Origin: Darksidea phi
Taxonomy: Eukaryota > Ascomycota > Dothideomycetes > Pleosporales > Lentitheciaceae
Direction of reading: 5' to 3'
NCBI GenBank assembly: GCA_030770425.1
Contig: JASJFT010000373.1
Location: forward strand, 1 to 24,701
Length of the DNA: 24,701 nucleotides
Under the pieces are notes generated by a model that did not search any database, was not told the DNA's origin, and was given only the letters and a program-made list of their open reading frames with translations. How positions within the stretch are numbered: the first letter of the stretch is position 1; every line of letters starts with the position of its first letter. The position numbers and the translations under genes are program-made. This document shows, in pieces, positions 1-9,880 of this stretch.

Positions 1-136
1 AGGAGGTTTGCCAGGCCTCCAGCCCTATGCGGAACTTCTTCTTTCTTCACGAGGATCCTGAGGTACCTCTGGACGATTAAACCTTAATCCGAAGAGATTT
101 CCTAGCGCGCTCTACCCGCAGGCGCTTCCCTACCAA
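1..136. other. Non-RIP flank of ordinary base composition
   Basis: This is the only stretch with normal dinucleotides. It carries about four TpG and five CpA in 136 bases, and GC is near half. The change to CpA/TpG-free DNA falls within a few bases of where similarity between element A and element B starts (around 137). It is probably single-copy DNA or a sequence that escaped RIP. On the minus strand a frame stays open from about 143 down to a stop at 77-79 and is rich in Arg/Lys. It is too short to call a gene and I do not recognise it. Confidence 0.75.
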
Positions 137-279
137 GAAGGAGTTAAAAACTTAAAAGAAAAAAAATAAAGCTATTAGAACTTATATCTTTATTCCCTCT
201 AGATAGACCTTTATAACGATAGCTACCTTAATAGCTACTACTAATATCTAGAATTCTAAGTATAAAATTAAAGTTTATC

Positions 280-1430
280 TTTATTTACTTCTTAACTATA
301 TACTTTATAAAAATTATATATATACTATACTTAAATTAAAGTAAGAGTTAGTCTATTAAGAATATAAGTATCTATTTCTAACTTTATCTAGGTTCCTTCT
401 TTAAAAAGAGAAGTTAGTAGTACATAAAGTAGGGTTTCTTAAGATCTACTTTATTTAGGTAGTATATACTATATAAATTACTATTTACTTAAATATAAAG
501 AAAACTATTAGACTTTTAAAAGATTTATACTACTAGGGTATAATAAATAAAAATATAAAATATTATATAAGAAACTATAAGTAGTACTAATAAAGTTATA
601 AATTTTAAAATAAGATTTTAAATTTTCTTAAATTACTTCCTATATTTAAGAGAGTATAAAAAAATATTTCTATAAACTTTAAAAGCTTCTTAAAGGACTA
701 TAAGAGATACGATAATATATTTATAGTAATATATAGATTATTAAAATATACTTTCTTATTATTCTACTTTAAGATTATTACTACTAAAGATATAGCTACT
801 CTCTACTATATATATATATAGCGAGTCTTAAATCTTCTATATATTATAGTTTTAAATTAAGATCTATAGTTTATATTAGACTTTATAAAAGAATTATATA
901 GATTTATAAAAATTAACTAGTTATTATCTATAACTTACTATCTATAGACTAATAGTAATATAAAAAATTTTAATTAATAGCTAGATTAACGATTATATCC
1001 CTTTATAAATTTCTATTAGAATAACTAGTCTAATCTTCTACCTAATATAGACTAGGTCTAAGTAATTCTTCTATATAATATAATAGGATTTTTTCTATTT
1101 AAGATTAAATTTAGCTATAAGACTTATTATTACTAGGATTAATAAGAATACGTTTATAAATCCTCTAAATTACTAGATAATATAATTATATAGATAGTCT
1201 AAGAGTTTATAAAAATCTAAGCTAATATAGTCTAATAGGTTTATAATTATATCTAAGCTAATATTATAATAGTTTAGAAAGCCTAGAGCTAATAAGCTAA
1301 TAAAAAATACTATTCTCTAGATTTTAATATAGGAGATTAAGTTTATATTATACCTAAGAGATTTACTACCTTAAGACTAAGTCTAAAATTAGACTAGTAA
1401 ATATATAGACCTTATCTTATTATTAACTAA
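280..1430 (+). pseudogene. Element A integrase (RIP-inactivated)
   Basis: This is the degraded integrase domain of a Ty3/gypsy polyprotein, the enzyme that inserts the cDNA into the host chromosome. The frame matches that of element B's integrase. Where the DD(35)E triad should be, I read Asn at 675-677, Asn at 855-857 and Lys at 963-965. These are the RIP products of Asp, Asp and Glu in TpG context. The spacing from the second to the third position is 36 codons, as expected for DD(35)E. The zinc-binding Cys/His codons now read as Tyr, and Trp/Gln positions are stops. It is older or more heavily mutated than B's copy: many CG sites of B are TA here. Confidence 0.82.
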
Positions 1431-1589
1431 AGATATAACTTCTATATAATCTAGTTACCCTCTTATATAAAGATATATAATATTTTCTATATAGATAGAT
1501 TATATAAAATTATATAAGATCTATTACCTAGTTAAGTACTCTTTAAAGAACTAGTTATAGAAGTAAATAGGTATCTTAAGTAACTAGTA

Positions 1590-1790
1590 GTCTATATTCT
1601 TAATAGCTAGATTATTTATAGTAAGCTCTACTATTAAATAGAATAAATAGACTATAACCTAAATCTAATCTATTATCTAATAAGTAATTTTATAAACGTA
1701 GTCTAGAAAGTAAAAGAATTTTATAATAAGTATCTTAATAAGCTAGGTCTATTTAAATAGCTAGTTTAGTAGTTAGAAGTTATATTATAA
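1590..1790 (+). pseudogene. Element A C-terminal chromodomain-like segment
   Basis: By position and frame this corresponds to 17365-17560 of element B. In fungal chromoviruses a chromodomain at the integrase C-terminus binds histone marks and directs integration into heterochromatin. The visible signs are a Gly-Tyr-Asn/Asp-Leu-Asp core followed by a Tyr-Tyr-Leu-Val-Ser-Asp-Phe-like stretch, which resembles the Trp-Tyr-Pro-Ala-Ser-Asp shadow chromodomain end. The aromatic cage positions are stops (former Trp) or Tyr. The call rests on the better-preserved copy B. Confidence 0.6.
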
Positions 1791-1880
1791 AATAAGTTTC
1801 TTAGCCCCTAGTCTAAAGATAAGGTACTAGTTAAGGTAGAAATTTAGAAAAATTACTAGTACTAAGTATAGGCCCTAGTT

Positions 1881-2060
1881 CTTTATAGTCTATTAAAATA
1901 AATAGTATAATATCTAAAACTTATAGTAATTATTTCTAAGTCTAAAGTATCTTTCTTTTATAATTTGTTAAAATAAATAGTATAATATCTAGAGCTTATA
2001 GTAACTATTCCTAAGCTTAGAATACCTCTTCTTTATAGCTCGTCGAAATAGGTAGTATAA
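1881..2060 (+). repeat. 75-bp tandem repeat, about 2.4 units
   Basis: The units start at 1881, 1956 and 2031. The landmark AAATARRTAGTATAATAT recurs at exact 75-base spacing (around 1895, 1970, 2045), and the third unit is incomplete. Units differ almost only by transitions. The repeat follows directly after the pol relic of element A, so it belongs to its 3' non-coding region. The same part of element B is not in the window because element C interrupts B before it. Confidence 0.85.
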
Positions 2061-2116
2061 TATTATAATATATAGGTATATTAAAGATAGGATAGCGGAG
2101 CTTACGACCCGTAGTT

Positions 2117-2137
2117 AGAGGAGTATAAGAGGGAGAG
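2117..2137 (+). other. Possible polypurine tract of element A
   Basis: Nearly all purine over 21 bases (AGAGGAGTATAAGAGGGAGAG), located after the tandem repeats where plus-strand priming would occur just before a 3' LTR. The following GTTAATAG could be a RIP-altered TG start of the LTR. No partner LTR was found in the window, so this remains a positional guess. Confidence 0.35.
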
Positions 2138-2796
2138 TTAATAGAATAGGCGGCTAAGAATTAGTTAAATTAAACTATTTCCTCTATCTATTATATAATA
2201 GGATAGATAATAAGCTCTAGTTAAAGATACTTCTAGATAATAGCTCTTCGGAGTCCGGTCTAACGTTTTATTACTTATCTAAGCCTTTAACGCTTAATCG
2301 GGAGGCTTCTTTTACTATTATACTATATTTTCCTTTCTAACTAAAAGAGCTTAGCCCCTTTAAGTTCTACTACCCGATCGAGTAACTCTATATAATACTA
2401 GTACGTTATTAATAGTAAACCCTACTACTAGTCTATTAAGAATCCTTCTTTAAGTAATCTCTACCTTTAAATAGTCTTAAGAAGTTATTAGTAGGTCTTT
2501 TATTTTCTTCTTCCTTTATAAATAGGTTATAGTCTAATCTTAACGCGTCTCTCTCCCTAGAACTTTTAATAGTAAATTAGTATAATTATAAAGATAAGTT
2601 TTCTTCGACTAAATTAATATATTATTATAAAACTAATTAGTCTCTAATCTAATTCTAACTTTTTAATAGGTTTCTTTATTTTTATATAGCCCTCGAACTC
2701 TTATCTAGTAACTTTATAATAATATCTATAGATAAGTCTTTAAATACTCTTACTTCGACTTCTTTATAACTAATAGCTAGCTAAAATATATATAAA

Positions 2797-2944
2797 AGGC
2801 CCCTTCTAGTACTCTCTTAGACTATTTAACTTTTTCCTTATAATTACTCTTCTTATCTATTAGCTTAATAGCCTCTTAAGCCTCTAACTTTTTAATCTTT
2901 AGCTTCTTAGTCTCTAAGCCTCTTACTTCTCCTCCTAGCTATAT
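2797..2944 (-). pseudogene. Lys/Glu-rich degraded coding segment, possible coiled coil
   Basis: One minus-strand frame reads almost without interruption as a charged segment with repeated Lys-Lys-Leu, Lys-Leu-Glu and Ala-Ile-Lys-Leu patterns. The spacing of Leu/Ile suggests a coiled coil. The few stops are at TAG/TAA that RIP would make from Gln or Trp codons. Such segments occur at the ends of several transposases and in gag proteins, but nothing here is specific enough to choose. The strand call rests on the frame's composition only. Confidence 0.35.
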
Positions 2945-4059
2945 TTAATAAGAGTATTATTATCGATCTATCTATAGGTAGTACTACTATAAGTACCTTT
3001 AATAGTAGTAGTAGTAATTAGCGCCCTTCTAACTAGCCTCTAGAAGGCGGAAAAGGTAATTAAGAATCGAAGCTCTACGACTATTCTTTAGTAATAGCTA
3101 ATACTACTATCCTAGAGTAGCGTAAGTTTTCTTTCTTTTTAATTAGTTATTACTTATATTAATTTATTAATAGTAACCCTATAGACTAATTAAATTATTA
3201 ATTAAGCTTTTTAGATTAACTTTAGCTAGTACCTCTATAATATTAAGTATTAGAATATCTTTCTAGGGACTATTCTATATACTAATACTATCTAGTATAT
3301 AGCTTAGTATAATCTTATTATTATCTATAATTCTAACTTTCTTACGAAGGATAGTATAACTATTTATAACTTCTTTAGTTTAGGGACTTAAAGAGATTTC
3401 TATTTATAAAATATTTAGATTAGTATATATTATTACGCGTTCTAGGTTTAAGATTATAGTAGTAGAGTTAGTCTAGTCTATAATTAGTATATTAATCTAA
3501 AGGCTAGTAAGGTCTAGACTAGTTATTAATAAGTATATTAGAATAATTAGTTAATAGCCTAAGAATCCTATACTAACTATATAGTCGATAGAAATTTAAG
3601 ATTCTACTCTATATTTTATAAGTTATTCTTAATTTCCTTCTCTTATCTTTATCTACTAATTTATTAGATTAGGTAGTACTAGTACTATATATTTACTCGT
3701 TAAGATCGACTCTAGTAATATTATAAACCTAAGTAAGATATAACTATACTATCCTTTTCTTTAAACTTCCTTAACTAGCTCTTATATTAGTAGTTTTTCT
3801 TTAGACTCTTCTTTAGGCTCTTAATTAAGCTTTTAACCTACTTCTTAACCTAGCTCTTTCCTATACTACTCTATAACTTATTTTCTTTTTAAGTCTATTA
3901 GAGCTAAGTTAAATAAGCTATACTTCTATCTTTAGTCTTTTAACTATTCTCGATAATTATTTAAGTTTAAGTAGGATAGCTTTAGTAATATTAAGTAAGA
4001 GTAGTATAAGCTAATTAAATACTAGTATTAGTAGTATAAGCTCTAAGTATAGTACGAAT

Positions 4060-4330
4060 ACTAGGACTAGTATCGAAGTAGTTTACTAGCTTAGCTATTA
4101 CTTTTAAATCCTAATTACCTATATACCTAGTCTAACCTATCTACTATAGCTTATACTACTAATAAGACGTTAGAGAATTCTAATATATTAATAATTCCTT
4201 ATTAGTTATTTAAGGATAAGGGTAAAGATAAAGATAAGAGTAAGAATTCTAAGAATACTTATTATAGCGATCGTAGTAATAGTAAGGACCGTAGTAGTAG
4301 TAATAGTACTACTACTACTTAGGCTATATA
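4060..4330 (+). pseudogene. Degraded Gln/His-rich coding segment
   Basis: In the + frame through 4265-4318 the codons run TAG CGA TCG, then TAG/TAA repeats, then TAG TAG TAG TAA TAG at 4292-4306 and TAC four times at 4307-4318. Read as RIP products, these are a run of CAG/CAA (Gln) and CAC (His). Just upstream the same frame alternates TAA AGA, TAA GAG and TAA GAA, as Gln-Arg and Gln-Glu would. The apparent run of stops is thus best explained as a fossil poly-Gln/poly-His tract. Such tracts occur in fungal regulators and some gag proteins. The gene is not identified. In another frame the same DNA reads Lys/Asp/Ser-rich, so the choice of frame is an inference. Confidence 0.4.
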
Positions 4331-4859
4331 GGTTTTCTAAGTTTTACTTCTTCGACTAGTAATTAGCTCTTAGTTCTTCTCTTTATAGCTTTTTATATTT
4401 AGCTTTTAGTATCTCTATATAATCTTTAGACTTCTATAGACTAGCTTATAGCTCTTAAAATCTTACTTTTTAATCTATTTCTTTCTTATTACTAATAACT
4501 CTTCTCTATTAGGTCTACGATAATATTAATAAGAAATATAAAATTAGGAAATTAAAATAAATAAATAGTCTTAATTATAGCTTAGGATCTATAATTTCTT
4601 CTTAACTAAATTAATCATCCCCTAGTTAATTACTCTTTCTTACTACTTTTTAATTCGCTACTAGTTACCTAATATTTTATCTCTTTAATCTCTAGTCTTA
4701 TAATAGCTTATTAGATAATAACCTTTAGTAATAGAGCTCGCTTTTATATTAAGAGTACTTTTATTATAGGGAACTTCGCTCAATTAACCTATACTTACGT
4801 TATTAAGTACTCTTTATTTAGCTTTTTAATTTCTTTATACCTTAGAGCTCTTAGTATTA

Positions 4860-6000
4860 AATAATAATTATTAATTAGTAAGTTCTCTTTAATTAGCTTT
4901 AGTCTACCTTATATCTCTATTACCTTATTATTAGAATCCTTCTAATAGAACTACTTTAGCTAATTACTATATATAGTATAAGTAAATAGAGTCCTATTAA
5001 GCTTTATAAGCCTATAATATAAGTACTTTACTCTAGCCTCTACTATATAATAAGGTCCTAGCTACCTATTATTAAACTTCTACTTTACTAATTAATTATT
5101 AGTTTTAATAGTATCCTAAATAAGAATTAAATCTTTAGCTACTAGATTACTCTAATTATCTTTTACTTAATTCTATTAATTAGCCGTCTTAAGTCTATAC
5201 TATTAAGTATAACTAATTATTTCTACTAACTTCTCGTCCTTTTATTTAAGTTATTTTATTCGAAGTATAAGTAAATTAGAGGTTAAAACTACCTTATTTT
5301 ATAGGAGTATCTACTACGATTCTAGGCTAAGTTTAATTAGTAGAATAGACTAAATCTCTATTACTAGCTTAGCTAGTATATATCTAATTAAGTATTAGAC
5401 CGTTACTCTATTAGTCTATAGTACTAATAGTAGGTTCTTTAATTAGTAGTCTAGTAGCTTTACTAGCGTAATAACTAGTAGTTAGTAACCTTATTTAATT
5501 AAACCCTATACTTTTAAATTATAGAAAGAAGCCTAGATTCTATATATTTTATAGTACTTTGTTAATACTTTAACTACTAACTTATTCTTAGGCCCTCTAT
5601 TAATACTTAGTTAGAAGAATACTCCCTATTAGTAAATAATATCCTAATAGATAAACTTTATAATATTTTTAGATATAGTATCCTTTAGAGCCCTAGCTTT
5701 AATCTATTCTAATAGATATTCGCGTATAATTATAAGGAACTAAACTCCTCCTTTACTAATAGGTATATAGGTAATATTAATAGTCTATTAATTTTATATA
5801 ACTCTAGGGTTACTAACCTTAAGTATCTCTTCTATCTTATTACTTTACTTTTATTAATACTTAAGGTAGCTCCGAAGCTCTTTTACTACTATTTAAAACT
5901 AGTTCTTTTACTAAAATTAATAGTAAATTACTATAAATATTTCTTAAATACCCTAATAGTATAGCGCTTAATAAACTTTCTATACTAAAGTCTTTTAAAT
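4860..6000 (-). pseudogene. Element D integrase (RIP-inactivated)
   Basis: This is a degraded retroviral-type integrase. On the minus strand I read Asn for the first Asp (5776-5778), Asn for the second (5599-5601, within a Ser-Ile-Asn-Arg-Gly-Pro stretch that was Asp-Gly-Gly-Pro-Glu-like), and Lys for the Glu (5494-5496, within Gly-Leu-Ile-Lys). There are 58 residues between the two Asp positions and 34 between the second Asp and the Glu, which fits the DD(34)E spacing of this gypsy lineage. Former Trp and Gln codons are stops. The C-terminal beta-rich part, ending near 4860, still shows Tyr-x-x-Leu and Phe-Tyr patterns typical of the gypsy integrase tail. Confidence 0.8.
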
Positions 6001-6289
6001 ATTAGAATTATTAATTACCCGTCGAATAGCTAGATTCTAGGTTAACTTCTTAAAAAGGTAATTATTTTTTATAAAGAAAGTCTACGTAGTCTTTATCTAA
6101 CTTTTTTTCTTACTTCTTAATAATCTATTAGGCTTATATATTATATATAGGAAGTAAGTAATCTTTTCTAATTTATTCGAATAATTATTATTAAGAATCC
6201 TTAAATTAGTAATAAAAAAGACTTTTACTAATTTATTATACTTATTAATAATATAGTCTATAAATAGTTTTAAGTCTTCCTCTTCTTTT

Positions 6290-6720
6290 TAGAATTAGAC
6301 CTATCCTTCTAGCTAAAGATATCTTAATAAGGTATTAGTAATTATATTCTTCTTCCTAGGCCTATATTAGATTTTAAAGTCCTAAAGTAGAATTATAATA
6401 AGCTATTAATTTATTACTAATCTTAGTAGATTAGTAGATAACTAATTAAGTTATATAATTAAGGTACTAGTATTTATCTTAATAGTAAATTAAGTACTAT
6501 AGAGGTATAGACTAAACTTCTTTAGTATCTAAAGTACTACCTTATATTTTAATTTAGTAGAGTACTACTTTAATTTAGTCTCGAACTATAGTATACTTTT
6601 AAATTTAATAGGATATTATTAGTTATCCTCTCTAACCTATTTAAGTACTACTTTATTATTTTACTAATTAGTATCTATATATAGATAGACTTAGTATTTT
6701 AATTTAATATTAAGTACTAC
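6290..6720 (-). pseudogene. Element D RNase H domain (RIP-inactivated)
   Basis: RNase H removes the RNA strand during reverse transcription. The minus strand shows a Tyr-Ile-Asp-Thr start near 6670, a Leu-Lys-x-Val-Arg-Glu-Asp-Asn turn, then Leu-Tyr-x-x-Arg-x-Leu and a final Ile-x-x-Thr-Leu-x-Arg-Tyr segment near 6325. The last corresponds to the Asp-Thr-Leu-Ser-Arg end of gypsy RNase H. It lies between RT and integrase, as expected. Stops replace Trp and Gln at several places. Confidence 0.75.
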
Positions 6721-7079
6721 TAAAGTAGGTATTAACGTAATATTAACTTTTAAGATTCTTATAATTTCTTTTTAAGACTCTTCTTATATTTATTTAATAT
6801 CCTTACGAAGTAGTTAGAATAAGGGTTCTACTTTAAAGGAAAAGTAAAAGACTTACTATTAATAGTAAATATAGATCCTAATAAACTATTAAACCTTTTT
6901 AATATTCTTATATTCTAGCTAGTCCTAGATCTTCGCTACCTTACTTTTATTAGGAAATTATTCTTTAATATCTACTTTATAGTCTATAATACCTAATTAA
7001 AAGACTCTTTAATAGGACTTAGTACTTAATACTATTACCTCTACGCGTTTAATATTTATTATTACTACGTCTAGTTTTT

Positions 7080-7510
7080 AGATATATTTAAATATATATT
7101 AGTAAATCTCTAGTAATACTTTTTCTTTACTATAAGTACTAGAAGGACTAGCTACCACGATATTATTAATAAACGACGATATATTAGGAAAGTACTTCTT
7201 TAGAATCTTTATTACTACCTTTTAAAATACCGCTACTAAATTAGTTACGCCTATTAGAATAGTATACTATCTTACTAGTCTAATAGGTATCTAAAAAACT
7301 ATTTTATCCCTTAAGCTTATATAAAGTAGTATTTAATTATAGCTCGAGAATAGATTAAAAAGTAAATAAATAGCTCTCCCTACTAACTACTTTAAAAACT
7401 TATTAATAGAAGGTAGAAGGTTCGCGTTCCTCTTAGTAAAACTATTTAAGATTTAAGTATTATTAATTAATTAGTAGTCTTTATTCTTCTTAGAGACTAG
7501 GAACTATAGA
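7080..7510 (-). pseudogene. Element D reverse transcriptase core (RIP-inactivated)
   Basis: The minus strand reads Val-Pro-Lys-Lys-Asn-Lys, then Asp-Leu-Arg-Phe-Leu-Asn near 7460, Tyr-x-Leu-Phe-Asn-Leu-Phe-Ser-Ser-Tyr, Pro-Ile-Arg-Leu-Val, and finally Phe-Ile-Asn-Asn-Ile-Val-Val-Ala at 7170-7150. These are the conserved RT blocks in order. The catalytic Asp-Asp pair is now Asn-Asn (7162-7167), because both GAT codons followed a T. A residual CpA at 7156-7157 makes the next Val codon GTG. The family usually has Ala (GCG) there. Confidence 0.83.
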
Positions 7511-7639
7511 TTATAATATTAACTATTATATATCTTAAGAGTACCTCGGGCGATTCTCTCGTAGATTATTTGAATAGTAATTAGTTTAAGTCTTTTAGGA
7601 TATTAAAAGTTTTTTACTTATTAGACCTTATAAAATACT

Positions 7640-8640
7640 ATTTAAATCCGATACGGAGGCGCTATATTAGAATAAATAGTCGTTATCTTTAAGAAATCCT
7701 ATACTAGAGTAGTTTCTTAATAATATATTAGTTCGCGTATAAGCTCTACTTTAGTAAATTAAAGATTCTCTCTAATATATATCTCCTTTATTCGACTAGG
7801 TATTAATTACTAATCTTTTAAGAAGTTCGTATACCTAGGTTTAAAGATTCTATTTATAGTTAAAATTTTAGTACTAGTCTTTAGATATATATAGTTTATT
7901 ATTAAGTAGAAAAACTCCCCTATAATAGTATAGTTACGTAATATAGCTTTTTCTTAGGGAAAAAAAAAAGATTCTATTAAATATATTTACTTCTATCTTT
8001 CTTAGTAATATATACTTAAGTTATTATTAGATAGCTCTTTCTTTCTAATCCTTTCTTTTAAAATCTATCTTAGTATTCTTATAAGACTTATTAATAAGTT
8101 AGACCTTCTTATTAATTATTTTATAGAGGGTATTAACTTATCTATCTTACTATTAGGAGTACTAATTTCTTCTTATAGTACGTTAACTTATTTTTAAAAA
8201 TATTTACTTAATCTTAGTATTAAGGCTTAAACCTTAATCTAACTTCTTATTATAGTTATTTAAATAAATTAACCCGCTCTATTTAAAATACTACTAGTAC
8301 TAATTAACTATCGATACTTCTAATACCTCTATTCTATCTACTCCTCTACTAATCGCCCGTTACTAAGGCGCTAGTACCTTTATCCTTTCTTTATCCTTCT
8401 CTTTCTTCTCTTCCTTTCTTATATCTTCTTCTACCTCCTTAATACTCTTCTTCTCTTTATTCTCTTCTACCTTCTTAGTACCCTCTCCTTCTAATAGAAA
8501 GTTAATAGTATTAGCTTTAGTAGAAGCTAATATATTCTTAACCTCTACTTTATTAGTACTATAATTATAGTTATTTAAGTTATCTAAATTAGTATTACTA
8601 CTACCCTTTATATCTTTATTAGACCTCTCTTAACCCTTTA
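7640..8640 (-). pseudogene. Element D region upstream of RT, with Lys/Glu-rich segment
   Basis: This minus-strand stretch lies between the RT and an unassigned upstream frame, so it should cover the start of pol, possibly with protease. No protease Asp-Ser/Thr-Gly could be recognised. From 8494 to 8378 the frame is open and almost entirely Glu and Lys, suggesting a charged linker. Below 8370 the frames are heavily interrupted and shift. Functional identity is inferred from position only. Confidence 0.45.
8378..8494 (+). repeat. Polypyrimidine-rich tract, about 115 bp
   Basis: The + strand here is almost all C and T, with few purines. On the minus strand it encodes the Glu/Lys-rich segment of element D. 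It contains very little CpA or TpG by nature, so RIP could hardly change it and it kept a higher C content than its surroundings. Confidence 0.6.
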
Positions 8641-9880
8641 GGGGTCGAAGTTCTAAGTATTAATAAAATAGGAAATATATTACTTTAAAAGGTATACTCT
8701 CTAGACTTTCTCTAAAGGGTTATTATCTACTTTATAGTTTATTATTAAGGCTAGATCTAATCTAAGAAAAGAAATAGTCTTCTATTCGTTTAACGTAATA
8801 ATTTTATAGTAATAATAACTTATTAGAGTAAATTTTATTTCTAAACGTATAGTTATATATTAGAGAGTATTTAGTATTAATAACCTTTAAATATTCCTTA
8901 TAACCTTAAAATAGATAGATATAATAATAATACTAATTATTACTAGAATATTATAGACTATTTCTACGTATTTATTTACTAATTTATTAATAGTAACTAT
9001 TCTAGTTTACTCTTTAAGTAGAAGATATTCTTAGTTTTTATTCTAAATATAAATATTTAATACTTATATAATAGAGAGACGTATTATATTTAACTTCGTA
9101 TTATTATTAAGGATTACCTTATAGAGATTACCTATAATAGTAATCTAGTAAATAAAAATCTTTAATTCTATAATTATTACTCTAAACTAGCCTTTAAGGT
9201 ATTTATATTTATTTATTATAATATAGTCTAACTTATTATTATACCTATCTCTAGTTTCTAAAATATTATAGTATTAAGTTACTTATACTTTAAATATCTC
9301 TTTAACTTATTAAGCTAAATATAGGTTTAAAGTCTAAAGCTTTATTAGTATAAATAAGTTTAAGCCTATTATTATTCCTCTTCTATCTATAGTATATACC
9401 TCTTCTAATCTACTACTAAGACTATAGCTTCTTATTTATTTAGTCGTATTAAGGAGCTTTAACGTAGTATTAATAACCTAATCTTAAAATAATAGTATAG
9501 CTATAGTTAGTTTATAGACTTCCTACTAGAGAATAGTAACTAGAATTAAACTTATTATTAATTACTAAACTATATATATTAACTCTTTATTAATAGATAT
9601 TTATATAATTACTATCTTTAATAACTTTCTTCTAATAACTAATTAAGATTCCTAGTTTACTTAAATAATCTACGAGCTTAAGGCTTTTAACGCCGTCCTT
9701 TAATCTAAGGGTTACCCTATTATATCTATTATAGCTTCTTTATTTAGATTAGATATAAGGATAGAGCTATAGAACTCCTTAATTATTTATTAATATTATT
9801 CTATCTTATTAGCTTTCTCTACTAGAAGATCGATAGGCCTAATATTCTTAATCTTTACCTTCGACTTCGGCTTTATAATA
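8640..9880 (-). pseudogene. Unidentified degraded coding region upstream in element D
   Basis: One minus-strand frame can be followed for several hundred codons if TAA/TAG are allowed for Gln/Trp. It starts near 9880 with a basic Lys-Pro-Lys-Ser-Lys stretch followed by Arg-Pro-Ile-Asp-Leu-Leu-Val-Glu. By position it should be gag or a gag-pol leader of element D. I found no zinc knuckle or gag core to prove it. Confidence 0.4.

Larger units (their letters stand above)
137..2150 (+). mobile_element. Element A: 5'-truncated Ty3/gypsy retrotransposon relic
   Basis: Positions 137-1853 align with 15909-17625 of element B at a constant offset of 15772, so there is no net insertion or deletion in 1.7 kb. 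Over one stretch of about 430 bases I estimate near 88-90% identity, and almost all differences are C/T or G/A. Only the integrase and chromodomain end of pol is present. Gag, protease, RT and RNase H are missing to the left. Unlike B, A continues past 1853 into its 3' non-coding part with a 75-bp tandem repeat and a purine-rich tract. The right limit is uncertain. RIP has removed every long reading frame. Confidence 0.85.
2140..4560. other. RIP-saturated stretch of unknown origin between elements A and D
   Basis: About 2.4 kb with no family I can name. It may contain the 3' LTR of A, the 3' LTR of D, and one or two further relics. CpA and TpG are as depleted as elsewhere, so it was repeated in the genome when RIP acted. 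Two short frames inside look as if they were once coding (2797-2944 minus and about 4060-4330 plus). They are listed separately. I saw no tRNA, rRNA or intact gene. Confidence 0.6.

Noticed and set aside
1..136. Gene end on the minus strand (Arg/Lys-rich frame stopping at 77-79)
   Set aside because: Only about 20 codons are visible and they cross the border of element A. This is not enough to support a gene.
820..835. CRISPR array or other short regularly spaced repeats in the AT-rich parts
   Set aside because: The TA-rich runs and scattered repeats of CTA/TAG words come from RIP composition. No repeat-spacer regularity was seen.
2100..2125. TTACGACCCG at 2102 as the start of element A's 3' LTR, matching TTACGGCCCG at 10647
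   Set aside because: Similarity ends after about ten bases and the following sequences do not align.
4265..4320. Trinucleotide microsatellite or hairpin made of AGT and ACT repeats
   Set aside because: The inverted AGT/ACT halves could pair, but the interrupted pattern and the neighbouring codons are better explained by RIPed Gln and His codons. A structural role cannot be supported.
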